Positions 8,250 through 15,900 of a DNA stretch of 64,000 nucleotides are shown here, piece by piece; the stretch's first letter is position 1, and each line of letters begins with the position of its first letter. The notes below the pieces were generated by a model that worked only from the letters and a program-made list of their open reading frames with translations, ran no database searches and was not told where the DNA came from. Both the position numbers and the translations under genes were made by a program. This stretch comes from Pseudomonas sp. HN11 (lineage in GTDB: Bacteria > Pseudomonadota > Gammaproteobacteria > Pseudomonadales > Pseudomonadaceae), in assembly GCF_021390155.1 (NCBI RefSeq), contig NZ_CP089985.1, positions 2,553,001 to 2,617,000 of the forward strand, read 5' to 3'.

Positions 8250-9266
8250 ATGAAAGGATTGAGAACGCTGTTGGCTGCATCCGTGACGGCCCTGGGTCTG
8301 TCCGTGGCCGCACTGCCGGTTTCGGCCGCCGAGACGCCGGTGCACTTTGCCGATTTGAACTGGGAAAGCGGCAGCCTGATCACCGAGGTACTTCGGGTTA
8401 TTGTCGAAAAGGGCTACGACTTACCCACCGATACCTTACCGGGCACCACCATCACCTTGGAAACCGCCCTGGCGAAGAACGACATCCAGGTGATCGGCGA
8501 AGAATGGGCCGGTCGCAGCCCGGTGTGGGTCAAGGCCGAAGCCGAAGGCAAGGTGGTGGGCCTGGGTGATACGGTCAAGGGCGCAACCGAAGGCTGGTGG
8601 GTGCCGGAATACGTGGTCAAGGGCGACCCCGCCAAAGGCATCAAGCCTCTTGCTCCCGAGCTCAAGAGCGTGAAGGACCTGGCGCGCTACAAAGACGTGT
8701 TCAAGGATCCGGAGTCCCCAGGTAAGGGGCGCTTTCTCAACAGCCCGATTGGCTGGACCTCGGAAGTGGTCAACAAGCAGAAGCTCAAGGCGTATGGCCT
8801 GGATGACAGCTACGTGAACTTCCGCAGTGGCTCGGGCGCAGCACTGGATGCCGAGATCGCTTCATCGATCCGCCGGGGCAAACCGGTGTTGTTCTACTAC
8901 TGGTCCCCGACGCCGCTGATGGGGCGCTACAAGTTGATCCAGTTGGAAGAGCCACCGTTTGATGCCGAGGCGTGGAAGACGCTGACGGATGCGGATAATC
9001 CTGATCCAAAACCAACACGCTCGTTGGCGTCCAAGTTGAGCATCGGGGTGTCGACGCCATTCCAGAAGGAGCATCCGCAGATTGCGCAGTTCTTCGAGAA
9101 GGTCGAGTTTCCGATTGAGCCGCTGAATAAAGCCTTGGCGACCATGAGCGAAAATCACACCGCTCCCCGTGAAGTGGCCCTGGCGTTTCTGAAGGGGCAT
9201 CCCGAGGTGTGGAAGGCCTGGTTGACCGAGGATGTGGCGCAGAAGGTCGAAGCAAGCCTGAAATAA
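8250..9266 (+). CDS. Glycine betaine/choline-type ABC substrate-binding protein (orphan)
   Basis: A 338-residue exported protein. Signal peptide: MKGLRTLLAASVTALGLSVA ending near PVSAAE. The mature part follows the OpuAC pattern: FADLNWESGSLITEVLRVI, then ALAKNDIQVIGEEWAGR, DPESPGKGRFLNSPIGW and a Trp/Tyr-rich ligand box (FYYWSPTPLMG). It should bind a quaternary amine in the periplasm. No permease or ATPase gene is adjacent. Pseudomonas is known to use orphan binding proteins that feed a shared choline/betaine/carnitine core transporter, and this protein probably does the same. AGG and GGG in GAGGTGCAAGGGC support the ATG at 8250. Confidence 0.85.
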   Translation: MKGLRTLLAASVTALGLSVAALPVSAAETPVHFADLNWESGSLITEVLRVIVEKGYDLPTDTLPGTTITLETALAKNDIQVIGEEWAGRSPVWVKAEAEGKVVGLGDTVKGATEGWWVPEYVVKGDPAKGIKPLAPELKSVKDLARYKDVFKDPESPGKGRFLNSPIGWTSEVVNKQKLKAYGLDDSYVNFRSGSGAALDAEIASSIRRGKPVLFYYWSPTPLMGRYKLIQLEEPPFDAEAWKTLTDADNPDPKPTRSLASKLSIGVSTPFQKEHPQIAQFFEKVEFPIEPLNKALATMSENHTAPREVALAFLKGHPEVWKAWLTEDVAQKVEASLK

Positions 9267-9281
9267 GAGTGCGCATGCACT

Positions 9282-9346
9282 GTAGGAGCCCGGCTACTGG
9301 TGATGACAACCTCAGGGGCGCCATCGCCGGCAAGCCGGGCTCCTAC
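9282..9346. repeat. REP-like inverted repeat between convergent genes
   Basis: A perfect 14-bp stem: GTAGGAGCCCGGCT (9282-9295) with AGCCGGGCTCCTAC (9333-9346). The loop includes GCGCCATCGCCGGC. It is the REP type common in fluorescent pseudomonads and lies between convergent genes, where it could act as a two-way transcript end. Confidence 0.75.
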
Positions 9347-9356
9347 CGTTATGCGT

Positions 9357-11483
9357 TTAGAACTTGGTTTGTACCGCTAACTCAAAGGTTCGTGGCGAAC
9401 CCAGATAGTAGGCCGGCGACACATGCGCAAACTCGGCATACACCTCATTCGTCAAGTTGCGCACTCGGCCCGTCACCGAGGTATGCGAATCCACCTTATA
9501 GCGCATGAACGTCCCAAGCAGCGTGTAGGCCGGTACCGTTTGCGTGTTGGCATTGTCCGCGTACACCTCGGCGACATACCGCGCCTCCATGCCGCCCTGC
9601 CAGTCTTCGGCAAAATCATAGGTCAGCCACAGGTTACCCACGCGCTTGGGCACGTTGGTTGGCGTATTACCCTTGCGCGAGACCACCGCGCCACTGGCGA
9701 TTTTTTCGTTGAAATCGTCGTATTCCGCGTCGACCCAGGCGAAGTTACCCTCCGCCAGCAGCCTAGGCGTGATGCGCAACGAACTGGCCAACTCGATACC
9801 CTTGGATGACTGCGCGCCGACCGGGATGCTGTTGGTCGGGTCCTGCGGGTCGGTGACGGCAAAGTCCTTGCGCTCGATCTTGTAGGCGGCCACGGTGGCT
9901 GAGCCTCGCCCGTCCAGATAATCGAACTTGCTGCCCACTTCCCACTGTTTGCCCGTCGAGACATCAAACACTTGGGTGGTGGTATTCGGTTGCTCGGCGG
10001 CGGTGCTGTATTGCACATACACGTTGGCCGATGGGATGAACTGGTAAGTCAGGCCGACGCGGCCGGTCACCGGTTCCCAGCTGCGCTTGAAGTGGCGGGG
10101 ATTGGTGGCGGTTGTCGCGCGGTGGTTGGTGACGTCCAGGTCGATGGCGTCGTAACGCAGCCCGGTCAGCAGCGAGAGTTTGTCGGTGAGGCCCAGTCGG
10201 TTCTCCACGAACAATGCCTTGGTCGCGACTTCGTTGGTCTTGTCCTTGCCGAAGCGCTCTCGGGTGCGCGGGATGTCGTAGAAGTGCTCTGGGTTGTAGT
10301 TGTTCGGGTCCACGCTGCTGTTGCCCGGGACATTCAGCGGGGTGTTGGTGGTGCTGTTGACCTTGTACTCGAAGCCGCCGGACCAGGTGGTCGACAGACC
10401 GAACATACTGTCATCGTGGCGCAGCTCGAACTGGTTGCCGTTCTGTTCGCCCTGATGGCGCACTTGGTAAGCGGTCGAGCGATTTATCGCGCTGTTGTTC
10501 GCGTTGTACTGGTAGGTTTCCAGATTGCGGTAATCGCGCTGGCTGTCCAAATGGTAGAGGGTGTTTTTCAGGGTAGTGCTGTCGTTGAGGCGGTAGTCGA
10601 TGATCGAGCGCGCCCAGATGGTGCGCTGCTCGTAGCGACCGTCGGCGACGTTATAGTTGTTGAAGCGGTTGTGCTTGTCGATCTTCAGCTCGCCCGCCTT
10701 GGGATTGAGCACCGGCGTGCCCCAGTAAGGGCTGTCTTCATGTTCATCCTGGTATTCCAGCGCCAAGGTATGGGACAGGTTGGGGGTAAGGTCGCTGAGC
10801 AGGGAAAACGCCAGGCTCCAGGCCTCGCGCTGGTCGCGGTCGATATAGCTGTGGTTGGTGTTACGGCTCACATCCAAACGGGCGTAATGCTGCACCTCGG
10901 CGCCTGGTTCGGTCAGGGCATGATTGACGCCAAACGCCATGCCGGCGGTGTCATAGCTGCCGTAGGTGAGCTGCCCTTCGGCCGCCTGTTCCTCGCGTGT
11001 GGCCAGCTTGGTCACGTAGTTGAGCGAACCGCCCACCGAACCTGCGCCGTTGATCAGGGAAGAGGGGCCGCCCACCAGCTCCACCCGATCATAGATCCAG
11101 GCATCCACCGGCCGGGCCAGGCCGGTCGCGACATTGATCCCGTTGAACATCTGGGTGATCTGGCTGCTGGTAAAGCCCCGGTACGAGACAAACCCGCCAA
11201 ACCCCGGCGGGGCGCTAGCATTGACGCCCGGCAAAGTGTTGGCTGCGTCGCGGAAGGTCTTGGCGCCGTGGCGCTCGATGTCGTTGCGATTGGCGATGGC
11301 CACCGATGCCGGTGTTTCGCGCACACTCAAACCCAACCGCGACGCCACGCCGCTGGACTGGTCCAGGGCCAGGCCGGGCTCGGCGGTTTGTTCGCCATCA
11401 ATGGTGGTCGGAGCCAGTTCAAGGGCCCAGGCACAGACAGGCAGGCAGCCGAACAGGCCCGCCAACAGGGGTAGATGTTTCAT
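9357..11483 (-). CDS. TonB-dependent outer-membrane receptor (siderophore/metal type)
   Basis: A 708-residue receptor with a signal peptide (MKHLPLLAGLFGCLPVCAWA). The plug begins with SVRETPASVAIANRNDIE and contains TLPGVNASAPPGFGGFVSYRGF and the conserved YDRVELVGGPSSLINGAGSVGG. The barrel ends in the typical terminal aromatic residue (FELAVQTKF). There is no STN domain, so it is not a transducer. It imports a ferric siderophore or another metal complex using TonB energy. The upstream gene on the same strand encodes a DUF2946 protein, an association often seen with metal or copper TonB receptors, so a non-iron metal is possible. The 95-bp gap between them includes an imperfect hairpin near 11538-11560. 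Confidence 0.9.
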   Translation of the reverse strand: MKHLPLLAGLFGCLPVCAWALELAPTTIDGEQTAEPGLALDQSSGVASRLGLSVRETPASVAIANRNDIERHGAKTFRDAANTLPGVNASAPPGFGGFVSYRGFTSSQITQMFNGINVATGLARPVDAWIYDRVELVGGPSSLINGAGSVGGSLNYVTKLATREEQAAEGQLTYGSYDTAGMAFGVNHALTEPGAEVQHYARLDVSRNTNHSYIDRDQREAWSLAFSLLSDLTPNLSHTLALEYQDEHEDSPYWGTPVLNPKAGELKIDKHNRFNNYNVADGRYEQRTIWARSIIDYRLNDSTTLKNTLYHLDSQRDYRNLETYQYNANNSAINRSTAYQVRHQGEQNGNQFELRHDDSMFGLSTTWSGGFEYKVNSTTNTPLNVPGNSSVDPNNYNPEHFYDIPRTRERFGKDKTNEVATKALFVENRLGLTDKLSLLTGLRYDAIDLDVTNHRATTATNPRHFKRSWEPVTGRVGLTYQFIPSANVYVQYSTAAEQPNTTTQVFDVSTGKQWEVGSKFDYLDGRGSATVAAYKIERKDFAVTDPQDPTNSIPVGAQSSKGIELASSLRITPRLLAEGNFAWVDAEYDDFNEKIASGAVVSRKGNTPTNVPKRVGNLWLTYDFAEDWQGGMEARYVAEVYADNANTQTVPAYTLLGTFMRYKVDSHTSVTGRVRNLTNEVYAEFAHVSPAYYLGSPRTFELAVQTKF

Positions 11484-11578
11484 GGTTGCATCCTGAAAAA
11501 CTTAGCTTGAAAACAATGCGCTGCCGCCCGTATTTCCTTGCGGAAACGGTGGTCAGTGCAGATCAGAAAGCGAAGGAA

Positions 11579-11968
11579 TCAGGCGAAAGCAGGCGGTGCG
11601 CGCGGATGAGCGGTTGGCCAGGTGAAGCGGGCAAGGATGTCAGCAGCCAGGACGATAGCTGGCGGGGGAGCATGGGGCTGTGGCAATACCGCCACATTCA
11701 GGCTGGAATTCAGCGCCGGGCCCATGCCGCCGGTGGAACACAGCGGGCAACCAAACGCCTTGGACAGCGTCGGCAGATTCTCTTCAGTGGCGTTGGACGG
11801 CTTGGGCGCCTGGGTGCGCGGGTCCACCGTACAAAACTGACCACCGAGGCCATTGAGCTGCATCCCGACCATCTGCCCATGACCGATACTGCAGGCGAAT
11901 ACATTGAACAGGACGCTGCAATAGAGCATCCAGGCAATGAGCGAGCGGTCGGCACGGGCGATTTTCAT
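11579..11968 (-). CDS. DUF2946 family protein
   Basis: A 129-residue protein starting MKIARADRSLIAWML. A hydrophobic N-terminal segment (LIAWMLYCSVLFNVFACSIGH) acts as signal or anchor. The rest is periplasmic and carries CTVDPRTQ, a CPLC pair and several His/Met residues (HGQMVGMQ) that could bind metal. DUF2946 proteins are often encoded next to TonB receptors and copper genes. Transcribed first in a probable two-gene unit with the receptor at 9357-11483. The frame is open upstream to 12010, but the ATG at 11968 gives the standard basic-then-hydrophobic start. Metal handling is an inference. Confidence 0.75.
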   Translation of the reverse strand: MKIARADRSLIAWMLYCSVLFNVFACSIGHGQMVGMQLNGLGGQFCTVDPRTQAPKPSNATEENLPTLSKAFGCPLCSTGGMGPALNSSLNVAVLPQPHAPPPAIVLAADILARFTWPTAHPRAPPAFA

Positions 11969-12061
11969 GGGGCGGCACTTTACCACCAGCCGCCGACGAA
12001 ATGCCTGCAAAAAATCTCCAGGCGACTATCCTCTTTCGCACCTTTTAAGGGAGAGCCAGCC

Positions 12062-12499
12062 ATGAGCTTTGCTGTCGCGCGATGGATTGTCGGCATATTC
12101 ACCTTGATCAGCATGGTGCATTTGTACTGGGCCGCCGGCGGCAAGCTCGGCTTCCAGGCCGCCATCCCCCAACTGCCCGGCGAATTCGCTCGTGGGCCGA
12201 AGCCGGCGTTCAAACCTTCGGCGCTTGCCACGTTTCTGGTGGCGATGGGGCTGGTGGGGATTGCACTGATGGTGTGTTTGCGGGCCGGGCTGTATTTCTC
12301 GGCGGTGTCCCATGGAGCCTTGCAGTGGGGGATCAGCGCGATTGCGGTGGTGATGTTTGCCAGGGCGATTGGGGATTCGGAACTGGTGGGTTTTTTCAAG
12401 AAGGTCGGTGGGTCGCGGTTTGCGCGGTTGGATACGTATTTTTATTCGCCGTTGTGTTTGGTGTTGGGGGTGGGGTTGCTGGTGGTGGCGTGGGGGTGA
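12062..12499 (+). CDS. DUF3995 family membrane protein
   Basis: A 145-residue integral membrane protein with about four hydrophobic helices (RWIVGIFTLISMVHLYWAAGG, ALATFLVAMGLVGIALMVCL, ALQWGISAIAVVMFARAIGD, LCLVLGVGLLVVAWG). Short motifs HLYWAAGG and DTYFYSPLCL match the DUF3995 family, whose function is unknown. AAGGGAGAG upstream of the ATG at 12062 is a strong ribosome site. Divergent from the DUF2946 gene with about 90 bp between starts. Confidence 0.8.
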   Translation: MSFAVARWIVGIFTLISMVHLYWAAGGKLGFQAAIPQLPGEFARGPKPAFKPSALATFLVAMGLVGIALMVCLRAGLYFSAVSHGALQWGISAIAVVMFARAIGDSELVGFFKKVGGSRFARLDTYFYSPLCLVLGVGLLVVAWG

Positions 12500-12500
12500 G

Positions 12501-12521
12501 GGCCTGATCGATCATCAGGCC
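12501..12521. terminator. Palindromic hairpin between convergent genes
   Basis: GGCCTGAT and ATCAGGCC (12501-12508 and 12514-12521) form a perfect 8-bp stem with a 5-nt loop immediately after the DUF3995 stop codon. It could end transcription in both directions, although no T-run follows. Confidence 0.45.
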
Positions 12522-12533
12522 GGGTAGTCATAG

Positions 12534-12944
12534 TCATGATTGAATGAAGTACAAGTTGGACATGGAACCAGGGATTTTTTTGGCTTTTCCTAGTTTCAGG
12601 TACTCGTTGAAGTCGTGTGCAAGACAGTCTCTTTTGGTGAATCTCTTATATTTGCGCGGTAATTCGCATGCGTATATATACAGCCGCCAAGGATCGAAGC
12701 CGTCTATCCTGTCGTCAGGGCCGTAATCAAAGTCGATACATATTTCAGCTAGATAAACCCGGCAACCAATTCCATGTAGTTCGTAGGTTATATCATCGGT
12801 GACTGAGCCGCGTTGCGGGATTTTTTTGCTGCGCCAGAGCCTCAGAATATTCTTGGTCCCGAATGAGTGTTCGAGTAGATCTGTTACTTTTTTTACTTGC
12901 GCTAAATATTCAGTTATCAAGTTCTCTAAAGGCTGTTCTTTCAT
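12534..12944 (-). CDS. Probable immunity protein for the RHS toxin (DUF6896-like)
   Basis: A 136-residue soluble protein whose ATG overlaps the stop of the RHS gene by 4 bp (ATGA). The core reads YELHGIGCRVYLAE, then CIDFDYGPDDRIDGFDPWRLYIY, which resembles the DUF6896 family as I remember it. The gene is clearly more AT-rich than its surroundings, typical of toxin-immunity cassettes acquired by exchange. Position directly downstream of a polymorphic toxin tip makes an immunity role the best inference: it would bind and neutralise the C-terminal domain in sister cells. The family name would need a profile search to confirm. Confidence 0.75.
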   Translation of the reverse strand: MKEQPLENLITEYLAQVKKVTDLLEHSFGTKNILRLWRSKKIPQRGSVTDDITYELHGIGCRVYLAEICIDFDYGPDDRIDGFDPWRLYIYACELPRKYKRFTKRDCLAHDFNEYLKLGKAKKIPGSMSNLYFIQS

Positions 12945-15900
12945 CGTCTTGGCCTATCCAATCTGTCAAGTCCCACTGTATTTGAAGCATCTATCACGTC
13001 TTGAAGGTTACTAAAGGCGCCTTTATGACTATCAATATCTTTGAACAGTCTTATGGTGACTGGAGTTCGTGTTCGCCTCGCCGCCGAAGCCCTATGGTGT
13101 CCGTCAACAATATAGCGTCGTTCGTTGTGTTCTACCACGTCAATGGGTTCATTTCTGTCGTACCCGCTGTCCCGCATGTTGCGGGAAATATTTTCAACCA
13201 GTTTAGTTGAGAATTTTCCTTCGATGCTGTGTGTTCGGTTTAAGGTTTCAGCATCAACTCCGTGAACTATCGGAGCAGATGGAAGCCCTTCGTCAACGTG
13301 GGCTTTTTGGATTGGGGGCTCAAAGCCTGTTTGTGGTTTGCAGCCATCGTCCCCGGGACAGGCACTCAATCCTGTCGGATCCACCCATCCGGTAGGGTTC
13401 GGTACGTACTGGTATGCATTGATCCCACCCGCCAACTTCACCGGGTCAGGCGTCAGATAGCGACCGATATCCGGATTGTAGTAGCGATGGCGGTTGTAGT
13501 GCAGCTCGCTTTCTTGATCGAAGTATTGGCCCTGGAAGCGCAGCGGGTTGTCGATTTTTCCGATGTCGAGACGGCTGATTTCTCCATAGGCGCGGTAATG
13601 GGCGGACCAGACGATTTCGCCATCGGCAGCGGTGAGTTCCTGCGGCGTACCAAGGTGGTCGAGTTGGTAGTGGTAGGGCTTGGCTTCCTTTGGACCAAAG
13701 CCTTCGAGCAAGGCTAGCGGACGGAAGCTGTCCGGTTCGTAGAGATAGCTGCGGTGACGGTCCTTGTGGTGTTCGGCGATGAGCTTGTCGCCTTGCCAGA
13801 AGAACTCGGTGGTTACACCGTCGACGGTTTTGCTGATGCGCCGCCCAAACGGGTCGTAGCGATAGCTGGCGGTCTGGCCGTTGGGTTTTTTAAGGCCGAT
13901 CAGACGATGCTGGCAGTCGTAGCGATACTCGGTGACAAGGGCGTGACCTTTGCCACGCCGTTCGCGGATAAGGTTGCCGAAGGTGTCATAGTCGTAGTGA
14001 TGGTCGCCCTGGATCATCAGGCGATTGCCCGCCACGATGTCGGGGCCGGGGCGGTTTTGCATCAGCAGGTTGCCGGTCGGGTCGTGGGCGAAGCGTTCTT
14101 GCTCGCCTTGGGAGTGGTCGGCGCGGGTGAGGCGGTTGAGTGGGTCGTAGTGGTAGTTATGTTCGCCTTTGCGGGTGTCGAGCAGGCGGGTGAGGTTGCC
14201 GGTGTTGTCGTAGTCGTAATGACGGCGGTACACCGGGCCTTCGGCATCGCCAATGTTTTGGTTGAACAGGCGTCCTTGGTCGTCGTGTTGGTAGTGGCTA
14301 AGCAGTGTTCCTTGCGCGCGTTGCTGTTCGCGTCCGGCGTGGAACAGGTGCGAGGTGAGAACGGTGCCGTTCAGGTCGACGGTGGCGAGGTGGCCGCCTT
14401 TGTCGTGTTTGAAGGTGAGGCGGTTGTTGTCCGGCAGGCGTAGGTTTTGCAGCTGACCGCAGGCGTCGTAGCCGTAGCGCAGGGTGCCCCAGCCCTGGTG
14501 TTCGGCGGTGAGGCGGTTTTGGCTGTCGTACTCGTAGGCCAGGGACCAGTGGCCGTCTTCGACGCTTACGAGGTTGCCCTGGCGGTCGTAGGTGTAATCG
14601 ACGGTGTTGCTGTCGGGCAGGGTTTTTCTGATGAGGCGTCCGGCGTAATCGCGCTCGTAGCGGGTAACCAGCTGACTGCCATCATCACCGTGTTCGGTCT
14701 TTTCCCGAAGGTTGCCGTTGAGGTCGTAGAGGTAAGCCGTACGCTGGCCGTCAAAACCGATTTCCTGCTGGATCAGGCCGTTGCTGTGGTACTGGAGCCG
14801 GTAGGTTTCGCCCACCTCGTTTTCGATTTCGGTCAGCAACAAACGTACGTTGTCGTAGCGGTATTTGACCTGAGTGCCATCAGCATTGATGCGGCGGCTG
14901 ATCAGGTGCAATCCGTCGGCGTATTCGTAGCGGGTGACGTGGCCCAGTTCATCGCGCTCGGAGGTGATTTTTCCGTAAGCGTTGTAGGTATATTTACGCG
15001 TGTCGCCGCTCGGCAAGACGATTTGAACTAACCGCCCAACGCCGTTCCACTCAAATTGTGTGAGCGAACCGTGCTCGTCTTCCTGGGTGATTTTTCGCCC
15101 GAGGTCGTCATAGCGATAACGCTTGACCCCGCCATTCGGCAACTGCTCCTCAAGCAACTGCCCACGCTCATTCCACACCAGCCGATGACAGCTGTGATCC
15201 GGGTACCACACCCCAACCAGCTGGCCGCATTTGTTGTAGCTGTAGTCAGTAGCATTGCCGTCTGGATCGATCTTGCGAATAACATCGCCCTGATCATTGC
15301 GCTCATACTTCCAAACCGCTTCCCCACGTCGCACAACCCGTACGAACCCGTTGTCATGCTCGTAGGACGTTGGCTCGTCATCCCCCGGAAACACCGCCAC
15401 CAAACGCCCGGCTTCGTCGTACTGGTAGGCCGTGATCGCCCCCAGCGGATCCTGCTCAACCGTCAGCCGACCTTTGTCATCGTAGGACTTGAAGTGCTCG
15501 GCCCCATCCGGATCCACCCGCTGCACCAGCCGCGCCCGCTGGTCATGCACGTAGACTTCCCGGCTGCCATCGGCGTTAAACACCGTGACCTGGCCGTTGT
15601 CATCCCAGGCGTAGCGTGTGTCCATCTGCGAGAAACTGGCCCAATGCCGGACACACCGCGCCGTCTTGCCAGACTTTTCCCACTCCCAGAAGAAACTCGC
15701 CCCACCGGCCAAGCCACGTTCAAGAATGACGTGCTGCTCGTCGTACCGATAAACCTCGCTTTCGCCGACAGCATTGGTCGCTGAAACGAGTCGCCCAAGG
15801 TCGTCATAGGCGTAGGAAACAACCGTCTGCTCCGTCACCCAAACAAACGGCCCCTCATCCACGACGCGATGAATCTGATAGTCCACCGCCACGATCCGCC

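Noticed and set aside
9972..11474. Long plus-strand frame opposite the TonB receptor
   Set aside because: A shadow of the receptor's third-position GC bias; no motif and no ribosome site.
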